This document shows, piece after piece, positions 20,591-29,507 of a stretch of 64,000 bases of DNA. This DNA is from Phytobacter ursingii (GTDB taxonomy: Bacteria > Pseudomonadota > Gammaproteobacteria > Enterobacterales > Enterobacteriaceae). Numbering within the stretch: position 1 is the first letter of the stretch; every line of letters begins with the position of its first letter. The stretch spans positions 372,001 through 436,000 of the forward strand of contig CABDWT010000002.1 of the NCBI GenBank assembly GCA_901456055.1, in the 5' to 3' direction. The position numbers and the translations under genes were made by a program. The notes under the pieces were generated by a model. It searched no databases, was not told the DNA's origin, and saw only the letters and a list, made by a program, of their open reading frames with translations.

Positions 20591-22553
20591 GCAAATAGAT
20601 AAAATACGGCGCGCCGATGAAGGTCGACAGTAGCCCCGCCGGAACCTGGTAGGGAAACATCATCATTCGCCCGCACCAGTCGGCAAACACCAGCAGTACA
20701 CCACCCGTCAGCGCGGACATAACGATATGCGGCAGGGTACGGCGAAAGCCCATCATACGCGCGATATGCGGTGCCATCAGACCGATAAAACTCAGCGGAC
20801 CAATAGTCATTGTTGCGGTTGCGGTTAACGCCGCCGCCAGCAGCAATAGCCCTATACGTGATGAGGTTAATGCCATCCCCACCGAACGCGCCGTATCACC
20901 GCCCAACGGCAATACCGTCAGCCAGCGACGACATAGGGGCACCAGCGCCAGGAGCACGATCATCATCAGGCCCGTACGTATCACCTGCTCAAAGGTTGCG
21001 TGATAGGTCGAGCCGGAAATCCACGTCAGGATTTTCGCCATACGTGGATCGCCGCTTGCCTGCAACATCATTAGCAGCATAGTGAACGCGGTACTGAGCG
21101 CCATCCCGGCCAGTAGCATACGGTGTGGCGAAAAACCCCCGCGACCGGCGGCAATCAGAATGATAATCAGCGTAATAGCCGCGCCAAGACTGCCGGCTGG
21201 CATCAGCCAGCCAAAGGCATTCCCCGGCACGAAAAACAGCATGACCACGACACCGAAGGCCGCTCCGGAGCTGATCCCCAGCACTTCCGGGCTTGCCATC
21301 GGGTTACCCGTCAGGCGCTGAATAATACACCCGGCCACCGCCAGCATGATCCCAGCGGTCAGCGCAGCGATAATCCGCGGCAAACGCCACTGCATCAGCT
21401 CGTCGAGCAGCGTACCGCTAATCCAGCGCCAGCCTTCCGCGTCGCGGCCAAACGAAAGAGCCGCCAGTATGCCCAGCAGCAGCACAGCCAGCCCTGCCAG
21501 CGCAAACCACTGCACGTTCTGCCGTTCCGTGGGGACATTGTCCCCAACATCCATAGAAGGCGCGCTCATACTACGTAAACGTGGCAGCAACCACAGCAGC
21601 AACGGTGCGCCAATCAGCGCGGTCATAGATCCTGTTGAGACCTCCATCCATACGCGGGCGAGCCACTGGATAAGCTGGTCAGATAGCCAAAGAATCAGGG
21701 CGCCAATCAGCGGTGCCAGCATCAGACGCGCCAGCAGTCGCCGCGCACCGAGCATTTTCGCCAGCAGGGGAGCAAACAGCCCAATAAAACCGATAATACC
21801 GACCGCATTCACCAGCAATGCGCTAAGCACGATGGCAAGCGTAAGCGCGGCCAGACGAACCAGGGATAACGCGAGGCCAAGGTTACGGGCAACGCCATCA
21901 TCCAGCCCCATCAGCGTTAACGGGCGCAGCAACAGCAAGGTAAGTACTACGCCGCCGAGCAACTGCGGCCACAGGTGCTGCACGCCGCGCCAGTCAGTCT
22001 GAGTAAGTGTACCGGTGCTCCACAGGAACATGCTTTGCAGCGCATCGTGGTGGAAAATCACCAACAGCTGATTCACCGCCCCGCAGTAGAGGCTCACCAC
22101 CAGCCCCGCCAGAATGAGCGTCACCGGAGAAAGCCGTTTCCCCCAGGCAACGCCGAACACCAGCGCCCCGACCACGCAGGCGCCGGCCAGCGCGGCAAAC
22201 TGCGTCGTCAACGCGCCCGGCAACGCCCATAGCGTAGTAACCGTAATGCCCAGTTGTGCGCCGGTAGAAACGCCGAGCGTTGTGGGCTCTGCCAGCGGGT
22301 TACGTAACACCTGCTGGAACAGCACGCCCACCAGCCCCAGCCCCGCCCCGACTAACAGCGAAATCACCAGTCGTGGCAACAGGCTGTAGTGGAACAGCAT
22401 CTGTTCAATCACCTCAATGTCGGGCGTAAAGAGCGCCTGTCCCCATTGGGCGCGAGGAAGCGCGGCATTGAAATTCAGCCAGCTTAGCCAGGCGCCAGCG
22501 ATACATAACACCGCCAGTAGCAGACCCGGCAATAACGCAAACGGTCTTCTCAT
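20571..22553 (-). CDS. fhuB: Ferric hydroxamate ABC transporter permease (fused two-domain)
   Basis: Inner-membrane permease for ferrichrome and other ferric hydroxamates. The 660-residue product starts at ATG 22551-22553, overlapping the fhuD stop in an ATGA junction; the 42 codons open upstream lie within fhuD. It is a natural fusion of two FecCD-type halves (about 1-330 and 331-660), each with about ten membrane segments and an EAA-like loop: VRNPLAEPTTLGVSTGAQLG and IQRLTGNPMASPEVLGISSG. Last gene of fhuACDB. Confidence 0.97.
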   Translation of the reverse strand: MRRPFALLPGLLLAVLCIAGAWLSWLNFNAALPRAQWGQALFTPDIEVIEQMLFHYSLLPRLVISLLVGAGLGLVGVLFQQVLRNPLAEPTTLGVSTGAQLGITVTTLWALPGALTTQFAALAGACVVGALVFGVAWGKRLSPVTLILAGLVVSLYCGAVNQLLVIFHHDALQSMFLWSTGTLTQTDWRGVQHLWPQLLGGVVLTLLLLRPLTLMGLDDGVARNLGLALSLVRLAALTLAIVLSALLVNAVGIIGFIGLFAPLLAKMLGARRLLARLMLAPLIGALILWLSDQLIQWLARVWMEVSTGSMTALIGAPLLLWLLPRLRSMSAPSMDVGDNVPTERQNVQWFALAGLAVLLLGILAALSFGRDAEGWRWISGTLLDELMQWRLPRIIAALTAGIMLAVAGCIIQRLTGNPMASPEVLGISSGAAFGVVVMLFFVPGNAFGWLMPAGSLGAAITLIIILIAAGRGGFSPHRMLLAGMALSTAFTMLLMMLQASGDPRMAKILTWISGSTYHATFEQVIRTGLMMIVLLALVPLCRRWLTVLPLGGDTARSVGMALTSSRIGLLLLAAALTATATMTIGPLSFIGLMAPHIARMMGFRRTLPHIVMSALTGGVLLVFADWCGRMMMFPYQVPAGLLSTFIGAPYFIYLLRKQSR

Positions 22554-23440
22554 ACTTTGCCCCCGAGTGCGTTGTCCAGGACGCGCGCAAAGTGCATGGC
22601 AGAGAGCGTCGCACCATAGAACCAGACGGCAGGTACGCGCTGGAATCGGCCCGTGCGCACAAATGGCATCGCCTGCCACAACGGGGTCGCCATCAACTTA
22701 CGCATCTCAGTATCATTACCGTGGTCAAAACAGAGAACGTCGACGTCTTTATACATCGCCAGGCGATCAATCCCCACGGCGGTGCTTCCCCAAAATGTGG
22801 TTTCCCCCTGCCAGGCATTTTGAATACCAAATTCGTCCAGAACTTCCTGGAACAGACAGTTGCGGGTAAAGACCAGCATGTGGCGTGCATCAAGCAACGT
22901 CATCATCAACAACGGGCGTTCGCCGCGCTGTCTGAAATGCGGTTTTTTGTCGGCAATAAAGCTATCAAACGTATCCAGATGCGCTTTCGCCGCCGCTTCC
23001 ATCTGGAACAGACGCGCCATCTCATTAAGAGATTTTCTTGCCGTTGCCAGCGGTTTCTTACCGTCGCTAAAACTGAACCCCTGCCCCGGCGCGATTCTCG
23101 CCAGTACATCGGCAGAGGGGCCATAGCCGGCAGACCAGACGAGGAAAGAAGGTTTCATCTGCGTAAGCAGTTCCAGATTGGGCTCCGTGCGCAGCCCAAC
23201 GTCAATAACTCCGGGGGGGAGCGCCGGTTCATTCACCCACAGGTTGTAGTTGGGAATATCGGCAATGCCGTAAGGTTTAATCCCCAGCGCCAGCAGCAGT
23301 TCGACCGGCAGCCACTCCAGCCCGACAATCCGCTGTGTGTCGATCTCTGCGGCCTGCGCGCTGCGCATCTGCCACAGCAAGGGAGAGAGCGCCATCATCG
23401 TCAACAGACGGCGACGGCTAATCAGATTCAGGCCATCCAT
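22550..23440 (-). CDS. fhuD: Ferric hydroxamate periplasmic binding protein
   Basis: Binds ferrichrome, coprogen and aerobactin-type siderophores and hands them to FhuB. The 296-residue product starts at ATG 23438-23440, whose A is the last base of the fhuC stop; a TTG one codon earlier is the only alternative. The signal peptide has a twin-arginine motif SRRRLLT followed by MMALSPLLW, consistent with Tat export as reported for FhuD. The class III fold shows IVGLEWLPVELLLALG and the C-terminal AVWFYGATLSAMHFARVLDN. Confidence 0.96.
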   Translation of the reverse strand: MDGLNLISRRRLLTMMALSPLLWQMRSAQAAEIDTQRIVGLEWLPVELLLALGIKPYGIADIPNYNLWVNEPALPPGVIDVGLRTEPNLELLTQMKPSFLVWSAGYGPSADVLARIAPGQGFSFSDGKKPLATARKSLNEMARLFQMEAAAKAHLDTFDSFIADKKPHFRQRGERPLLMMTLLDARHMLVFTRNCLFQEVLDEFGIQNAWQGETTFWGSTAVGIDRLAMYKDVDVLCFDHGNDTEMRKLMATPLWQAMPFVRTGRFQRVPAVWFYGATLSAMHFARVLDNALGGKV

Positions 23441-24237
23441 CAATAGACAAAGCTCACCGGGGCAGCACCTGACGGGTGAGGAAGAATCCCCATCGGGATA
23501 CCGTAAATTTGTTCGAGGGTTTCCGCACGCATGAGTGTGTCCGGCGTACCCTGAGCAATCATTTCACCGCCGCGTAATGCCACCAGATAATCACAATAGC
23601 GCGCCGCCATATTGATATCGTGTAATACCGCAATCACCGTCAGCCCACGCTGTTGGCTCAAACGGTGCACCAGCGCCAGCACATCCACCTGATGAGCGAT
23701 ATCCAGTGCCGAGGTCGGTTCATCCAGTAGCAGACAACGGCTATCCTGCGCCACCAGCATGGCAATCCATGCACGCTGACGTTCGCCGCCGGACAGGCTA
23801 TCAACCAGACGATGCGCCAGTGGTTTGAGTCCAACCAGCGCTATCGCCTCTTCCACTTTCTCTCTGTCAGCCACGCCAAAACGGCCCAATGCGCCATGCC
23901 ACGGATACCGGCCAATCGCCACCAGCTCACGTACCGTCATCCCTTCTGCCTGCGGCAACTGCTGTGGCAAATAGGCCACCTTGCGGGCAAAAGATTTACT
24001 GCTCCAGCTTGCCAGCGGCTGTCCGTCGAGCAGAACATCACCCTGCGAAGGCGGCTGATGACGCCCCAGCATTTTCAGCAATGTGGATTTCCCCGAACCG
24101 TTATGCCCGATAAGGCCAGTGACTTCGCCAACCGGAAAGGTCAGAGAAAGGGGATGCAGCAGCGTGCGGCCAGGCACACTGAATGTGACGTCGGTGAGTT
24201 GAAACGTGGTATCGGGAAGCGCGTTGTTTTCCTGCAT
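23440..24237 (-). CDS. fhuC: Ferric hydroxamate ABC transporter ATPase
   Basis: Energises FhuB. The product is 265 residues from ATG 24235-24237 (MQENNALPDTTFQ), as in E. coli; a TTG 9 bp earlier is possible but has no better ribosome site. Walker A GHNGSGKST, signature LSGGERQR, Walker B CLLLDEPTSALD and the H-loop VLHDINMAARY are all intact. Confidence 0.96.
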   Translation of the reverse strand: MQENNALPDTTFQLTDVTFSVPGRTLLHPLSLTFPVGEVTGLIGHNGSGKSTLLKMLGRHQPPSQGDVLLDGQPLASWSSKSFARKVAYLPQQLPQAEGMTVRELVAIGRYPWHGALGRFGVADREKVEEAIALVGLKPLAHRLVDSLSGGERQRAWIAMLVAQDSRCLLLDEPTSALDIAHQVDVLALVHRLSQQRGLTVIAVLHDINMAARYCDYLVALRGGEMIAQGTPDTLMRAETLEQIYGIPMGILPHPSGAAPVSFVY

Positions 24238-24255
24238 GAGTGCCAACTTTTAAAA

Positions 24256-24275
24256 GGGCACGGCGAACCGTGCCC
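24256..24275 (-). terminator. Hairpin between fhuA and fhuC
   Basis: Perfect 8-bp stem GGGCACGG/CCGTGCCC with a 4-nt loop, followed on the minus strand by TTTTAAAAG. It probably works as a partial terminator, allowing more FhuA than FhuCDB. Confidence 0.7.
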
Positions 24276-24284
24276 GAAAAGAGA

Positions 24285-26540
24285 TTAGAAGCGGAAGGTT
24301 GCTGTCGCCACCACCTGACGCTCAGCGCCCCAGAAGCAGCCATAGGTATTAAAGCAGCTTGCGACATACTCACGATCGAACAGGTTGTTCACGTGTAACG
24401 CCACATTGGAGCCCGCCAGGCCTACGCGCGCCAGATCGTAACGCACCAGCGCGTCAACTAACGTGTAACTTCCCACTTTGAAGGTGTTTGCCGGATCGCC
24501 CTGGCTGGAACCAGTGAAGCGAGCGCCGGTACCCAGCGTCAGACCAGACAGCGCGCCATCAAAGAGGGTGTAGTCACCCCACAGGGATGCCATGTGTTTT
24601 GGCACTTGGGCAGGGGTGTTGCCTTTGTAGTTGGTATCGGTGGTGTACTCAGCGTCGGTGTAGGTGTAAGAACCCACCACGTTGACGCTGGCAGACAAGG
24701 CGGCTTTTGCTTCAACTTCAACGCCACGGGCGCGGATTTCGCCACCTTCAACAGACCATACGGAACCCGCAGGATCCCCCATCAGATTATTGGTTTTGGT
24801 CAGTTGATACAGTGCGCCGGTCAGTACGATCGGACGATCTTTCGGCACGTATTTCACACCGGCTTCGTACTGCTTACCTTTAGACGGCGCAAAAATAGCG
24901 CCGTCAGCACCCGTGGTGGATGCCGGCTCGAAAGACTCGCTGTAGCTGAAATAGGGGGTGATACCGTTGTCGAACAGATAGTTAACACCACCACGCCAGG
25001 TGAATTGCTTATCTTCACGTTCCGGGTGGGTGCCATAGTCACGGTTCAGGGAATCCTGCTTCGCCCAGTCGTAACGGCCCCCGAGGGTGACCAGCACTTT
25101 ATCCCACTGCGCCTGATCCTGCGCATAGACACCGGTCTGCTTCTGTTTGAGCAGAACACGGTAAGGGCCAGACGGTCCATCATGCGCACCGAAGTCATAG
25201 TCGCTGCGATCAAGATTGTAGATATCAGATGGCGCCACAGAACCTGCATAGCCAAAATACGAGTCGATATCGTTACGCATCCGCATGAAATCGACACCTG
25301 TCAATAAGGTGTGATCAATGGTTCCGGTAGCAAATTTGCTCTGCAACTGGGTATCGACAGTGAAGGTCTGCAGTTTTTCGCTATCAATCACGTACTGACG
25401 CGTCAGTGTGTGACCCCATTCAGACTGTGGAATACCCGCACAAGGGCTGGTAGACGGGCTGCTGGAATAGAGCTTATCGGAACACATGCCGTAGCCATAT
25501 ACGCTGTTTTGAGCGGTTTTGTTCTCAGCAAAACGCAGGTTCTGGCGCAGGGTGAAGGTATCGTTAAAGCCGTGCTCGAAGCTGTAACCCACCATTTTCT
25601 CATTACGGGAATAGGTGTTGTTCTTCGCGCCTTCGTTGAAATCGGTCGGCAGACGGGAGCCATTTGGCAGCGGCTGAACGGTCCCCTCTTTTGGTAACCA
25701 GCCGTAGTAACCGGTATCCGGTTCGTTCTGGAAATAGGAGAGGAACGTGAAGTTCGTTTTGTCATCAGGGCGCCAGCTGAAAGACGGTGCAATGGTGTAG
25801 CGCTGCTCTTTTGCCCCTTCCTGTTGGGCGTTAGCAGAACGCGCCAGACCGGTCAAACGATAAGAATAAACGCCGTCGTCATCCAGCGCGTCGCTGAAAT
25901 CAAACCCTGTCTGGTACAGGTTATCGGTACCCATCTTGAACTGCACTTCGTACAGCGGCGTGGTGGTCGGACGTTTGCTGACCATGTTCAGTATACCGCC
26001 CGGGCTACTCTTGCCGTACAGCACAGAAGCCGGGCCGCGCAGGATTTCAGCACGTTCGAGCATATAAGGGTCAATCACCGCGTCGTTGTAGAAGTTGCCC
26101 TGCATCTTCATACCGTCGAGGTAGTTATTCTGGCTCTGGTTATCCGCCGCAAATCCACGAATGACAAGATAGTCATAGGTGTTGGATGCGCCACGCGTCC
26201 CAACGGCGACTCCCGGTGTGTAACTCAGCGCTTCCTTCACTGACTTAGGCTGATGTAAGGCCATCTCTTCACTGGTTACCACTGAGATCGACTGCGGGGT
26301 CTTCTCTATCGGGGTGTCGGTTTTGGTCCCCGTCGCTGAGTGTCGCGCGGCAATCGTCGCCGCCGGGCCCCATGCATTTTCCTGAGGAGCCGTACTGCCG
26401 GAGGTTACGGTAACAGTGTCTTCGGGTTGGGTCGTTGCAGCCTGTGCATAGACAGACATACCGCTAACCGCTGTGGCTACAACTACTGCGAGCTTACGCA
26501 GCGAGGTGTTGACTGGCTGAGCAGTTTTTTGACGCGCCAT
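24285..26540 (-). CDS. fhuA: Ferrichrome outer-membrane receptor (TonB-dependent)
   Basis: Imports ferrichrome across the outer membrane using TonB, and serves as a phage and colicin M receptor in E. coli. The 751-residue precursor starts MARQKTAQPVNTSLRKLAVV with a signal peptide ending near AQA. A TonB box lies at DTVTVT, then the plug domain (about 65-185, SVKEALSYTPGVAVGTRG) and a 22-strand barrel ending in the aromatic C-terminal ATATFRF. Loop 4, around CSDKLYSSSPSTSPCAG, differs strongly from the E. coli loop while keeping the cysteine pair. First gene of fhuACDB. Confidence 0.96.
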   Translation of the reverse strand: MARQKTAQPVNTSLRKLAVVVATAVSGMSVYAQAATTQPEDTVTVTSGSTAPQENAWGPAATIAARHSATGTKTDTPIEKTPQSISVVTSEEMALHQPKSVKEALSYTPGVAVGTRGASNTYDYLVIRGFAADNQSQNNYLDGMKMQGNFYNDAVIDPYMLERAEILRGPASVLYGKSSPGGILNMVSKRPTTTPLYEVQFKMGTDNLYQTGFDFSDALDDDGVYSYRLTGLARSANAQQEGAKEQRYTIAPSFSWRPDDKTNFTFLSYFQNEPDTGYYGWLPKEGTVQPLPNGSRLPTDFNEGAKNNTYSRNEKMVGYSFEHGFNDTFTLRQNLRFAENKTAQNSVYGYGMCSDKLYSSSPSTSPCAGIPQSEWGHTLTRQYVIDSEKLQTFTVDTQLQSKFATGTIDHTLLTGVDFMRMRNDIDSYFGYAGSVAPSDIYNLDRSDYDFGAHDGPSGPYRVLLKQKQTGVYAQDQAQWDKVLVTLGGRYDWAKQDSLNRDYGTHPEREDKQFTWRGGVNYLFDNGITPYFSYSESFEPASTTGADGAIFAPSKGKQYEAGVKYVPKDRPIVLTGALYQLTKTNNLMGDPAGSVWSVEGGEIRARGVEVEAKAALSASVNVVGSYTYTDAEYTTDTNYKGNTPAQVPKHMASLWGDYTLFDGALSGLTLGTGARFTGSSQGDPANTFKVGSYTLVDALVRYDLARVGLAGSNVALHVNNLFDREYVASCFNTYGCFWGAERQVVATATFRF

Positions 26541-26578
26541 TGTTTATTCTCTGACAATGAGTGAATGATAACGTAAAC

Positions 26579-26597
26579 GATAATTATTATTATGACG
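26579..26597 (-). promoter_or_regulatory. Candidate Fur box upstream of fhuA
   Basis: GATAATTATTATTATGAC matches about two thirds of the 19-bp Fur consensus and sits 39 bp before the fhuA start, in an AT-rich stretch. Iron repression of fhu by Fur is established in E. coli; the exact site here is inferred. Confidence 0.65.
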
Positions 26598-26755
26598 GCA
26601 GCATAATATGCGAAGCGTCGACTGCATAGCAAGCGCTAAGCGGCCCTGTGCAGTGTGAGGGATTAATAAACAACCAGGTAAAAAGCAGGGCGTTAATAAG
26701 GGATTAAAAAGGGTTTAAAGCGACGTTAAAGGGATGTTTGATACGTGCCAAAATG

Positions 26756-26784
26756 AAAAACCCCCAGCCAGACGACTGGGGGTT
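26756..26784 (-). terminator. Terminator after mrcB
   Basis: Minus-strand stem AACCCCCAG/CTGGGGGTT followed by TTT, 7 bp past the mrcB stop. Confidence 0.88.
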
Positions 26785-26790
26785 TGAGCG

Positions 26791-29328
26791 TTAGTTACTG
26801 CCGAACATATCTTTAATCCAGCCTGCGACACCATCGCTCTTCTCTTGCTGCTGTGGCGGCTGTTGCTGAGGCTGCTGCTGTTGCGGCGGCGGCGTTGACT
26901 GATCGAACGGATTACCCTGCTGCGGCTGTTGCTGCACCGGGTTCTGCTGACACAGCGTTTCCGGGCTGGTCGTCCAGACTGGCAGTGAACGCACACCGCC
27001 ACCGCCACACACAAAGTTGCCCATATCATCCACGCCCATGGTGGTGATATCTTCCGGCGGCGTCAGATCCAGCGGAATCGGCGACTGGTTGGCCAGATAG
27101 CGCTGATAGATAGCCATCGCCCCGCTCGCACCGTACAGCTTCGTCGGCTGGTTATTATCACGACCAACCCAGGTAATCGTCACTTCACGCCCGTCGATAC
27201 CAGCAAACCAGGTATCGACGTTGTTATTGGTGGTACCGGTTTTCCCGGCCAGATGCAGCCCTGGATATTTCGCACCGAGCTGACGCCCCGTACCGCGCTG
27301 AACAACCTGCTGCATGGTCCACAGGGTCAGGTAGGCCGCCTGCGCGGGCACCGCGCGCTCAGACTGCGGGTAACTCTGGTAGAGCACCGTACCATCTTCT
27401 GCAATGACTGAACGCAGCGCAGACAACGTTGCACGGTTACCACCGCTGGCGATAGTCTGGAACGCCTGCGCCACTTCAATCGGCGTCAGGTTGAGTGCCC
27501 CCAGCAGCATGGACGGGTTAGCCGTTAACTGGTCTTTAGGCGCACCTAATTTCAACCATGTATCGGTTACCGCAGGCAGACCCATCGCCATCCCAAGGTT
27601 CACCGTCGGCACGTTCATGGAACGCGTTAACGCATCCACCAGCATCACCTGGCCGCTAAAGCGGTGATCGTCGTTCTGCGGTGCCCAGGTCTGACCATTC
27701 GACAGACGCAGTGAAATCGGCGCATCGGCAATGGAAGTATTGAGACGGAATTTATCCGGCTGGCTTAATGCTGTCAGGTAAGTCGCCGGTTTTGCCAGCG
27801 AGCCGATAGAACGGCGCGCCTGCATCGCACGGTTATAGCCCGCAAACTGCGGCGTCGCCCCACCCACCATGGCCCTAACTTCGCCACTGAAGCGATCCAC
27901 AACCACCATCGCGGTTTCCAGATCGTCCAGCTTACGCTGCTTGATCAAGGCCGGAATGCCCTCCACCGCCGCTTTTTCTGCCGCATCCTGCGCAACAGAA
28001 TCAAAGGTGGTGAAAATCTTCACGCCCGACAAGTCCTTCACTTTATCCTCGCCGAGTTTAGCCTGAAGCTCCTGACGGACCATCTGCATAAACGCAGGCT
28101 GCGGTGATATCACCCCGCCGCGCGGCTGCACGCCAAGCGGACGGGCGCTGAGCATGTCGTACAGCTCCTGGTCGATGACCTTCTGCTCTTGCATCAGGCG
28201 CAGGACAAGGTTACGTCGCTCCAGAGCCAGTTTAGGGTTACGCCACGGGTTATAGATTGACGCGCCTTTCACCATCCCGACCAACATAGCCTGCTGATCA
28301 AGACTCAGTTCTTCCACCGGACGGCCAAAGTAGTAAAGGCTTGCTAACGGGAAACCACGGATTTCGTTATCGCCGCTCTGCCCAAGGTAAACTTCGTTCA
28401 TGTACAGCTCAAGGATACGATCCTTGCTGTAGCGGGCATCGACGATTAGCGCCATATAGGCTTCGTTAGCCTTACGCCAGTAGGATCGCTCGCTACTCAG
28501 GAACAGGTTTTTCACCAGTTGCTGGGTCAGCGTACTCGCCCCCTGCACCGTACGTCCGGCGGTCAGGTTTGCCAGCACCGCACGGCCAATCGAGTAGAAG
28601 CTAATGCCGTCATGCTCGTAGAAATGGCGGTCTTCGGTCGCCAGCAGCGTATCCACCAGCAGGTCCGGGAAGCCGCTGCGCGGCACAAACAGACGTTGTT
28701 CGCCGTTTGGCGACGAAAGCATGGTGATCAAACGCGGGTCGAGACGGAAGAAACCGAACTGACGGTTGCTGTCCATGTTCTCAATGCTATCGAGTCGGTC
28801 ACCATCAAACGTCAGGCGTGCGCGGACCTGCCCCTCTTTACTGTCAGGGAAATCAAACGGACGGCGGATCATCTCAATGCTTTTCGCCTGCACGGTAAAC
28901 TCGCCAGGACGCGTCATCTTCGTCACCTGACGGTACTGCGTGGCTTCCAGCAGTTTAACCATCTCGTTTTTGCTGATGGGCATATCCGGCTCAAGGTTGA
29001 CCATACGGCCATACACCGCAGCCGGCAATTGCCACACTTTGCCATCGATACGGCTACGGATCTTCTGATCCAGGTACACGCCATAGATGGCGAGTAGCAC
29101 CGCACCCACGATACAAATTTTCAACAGCAGCCAGAACCAACGGCGCTTACCGCGAGGTTTACCGCCTTTACCTTTTCCTTTGCGTGGCGCTGAGTCCTGC
29201 TCATCGCCATCATCATCTTCGTACTCGTCGTATTCCTCTTCTCTGACTCGACGACGACTTACTTTTTCTTTTGCCGGACGTGAAGGTCTGCTCTTACGTC
29301 CAATTGGCTCGCGGTCATTCCCCGCCAT
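26791..29328 (-). CDS. mrcB: Penicillin-binding protein 1B (bifunctional transglycosylase/transpeptidase)
   Basis: Polymerises and cross-links peptidoglycan. The 845-residue product starts at [10 protein letters not shown] (ATG 29326-29328); six earlier in-frame codons are not conserved. In order: an acidic/basic cytoplasmic tail (1-62), one membrane helix (about 63-87), the UB2H domain that binds LpoB, the GT51 glycosyltransferase (catalytic Glu232 in [11 protein letters not shown]), and the transpeptidase with Ser510 in SLAK, SMN and KTGTTNN. The C-terminal 45 residues are unusually rich in Gln and Pro. Confidence 0.97.
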   Translation of the reverse strand: MAGNDREPIGRKSRPSRPAKEKVSRRRVREEEYDEYEDDDGDEQDSAPRKGKGKGGKPRGKRRWFWLLLKICIVGAVLLAIYGVYLDQKIRSRIDGKVWQLPAAVYGRMVNLEPDMPISKNEMVKLLEATQYRQVTKMTRPGEFTVQAKSIEMIRRPFDFPDSKEGQVRARLTFDGDRLDSIENMDSNRQFGFFRLDPRLITMLSSPNGEQRLFVPRSGFPDLLVDTLLATEDRHFYEHDGISFYSIGRAVLANLTAGRTVQGASTLTQQLVKNLFLSSERSYWRKANEAYMALIVDARYSKDRILELYMNEVYLGQSGDNEIRGFPLASLYYFGRPVEELSLDQQAMLVGMVKGASIYNPWRNPKLALERRNLVLRLMQEQKVIDQELYDMLSARPLGVQPRGGVISPQPAFMQMVRQELQAKLGEDKVKDLSGVKIFTTFDSVAQDAAEKAAVEGIPALIKQRKLDDLETAMVVVDRFSGEVRAMVGGATPQFAGYNRAMQARRSIGSLAKPATYLTALSQPDKFRLNTSIADAPISLRLSNGQTWAPQNDDHRFSGQVMLVDALTRSMNVPTVNLGMAMGLPAVTDTWLKLGAPKDQLTANPSMLLGALNLTPIEVAQAFQTIASGGNRATLSALRSVIAEDGTVLYQSYPQSERAVPAQAAYLTLWTMQQVVQRGTGRQLGAKYPGLHLAGKTGTTNNNVDTWFAGIDGREVTITWVGRDNNQPTKLYGASGAMAIYQRYLANQSPIPLDLTPPEDITTMGVDDMGNFVCGGGGVRSLPVWTTSPETLCQQNPVQQQPQQGNPFDQSTPPPQQQQPQQQPPQQQEKSDGVAGWIKDMFGSN

Positions 29329-29417
29329 GCTCTCTCTCCGCAACATTCAGGCGCAAGGGCCTGATTCTCTGTTCTTCCGCCTCCAGGCAGAAGAAGAAAT
29401 CTCTCAAAATAAACAGC

Positions 29418-29440
29418 AGATTTTCTCAACGAGAAAATCT
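29418..29440. repeat. Perfect inverted repeat between hrpB and mrcB
   Basis: AGATTTTCTC-AAC-GAGAAAATCT, a 10-bp perfect stem with a 3-nt loop and low GC. It lies 67 bp past the hrpB stop and 90 bp before the mrcB start (both minus strand). Role unknown; a weak terminator or an operator are both possible. Confidence 0.7.
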
Positions 29441-29450
29441 TTAGTGCCTG

Positions 29451-29491
29451 CTCCCCCTCCCTGTGGGAGAGGGCCGGGGTGAGGGCATCAA
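29451..29491. repeat. REP-like palindrome copy
   Basis: CTCCCCCTCCCTGTGGGAGA followed by GGGCCGGGGTGAGGGCATCA, the same family as at 47442-47481 and, inverted, 11760-11796. Located 17 bp downstream of hrpB. Confidence 0.85.
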
Positions 29492-29507
29492 CCTACCCGG
29501 CCCTCAA

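Noticed and set aside
26853-27047. Alanine-rich frame opposite the mrcB 3' end
   Set aside because: Antisense of the Gln/Pro-rich PBP1b tail; no independent support.
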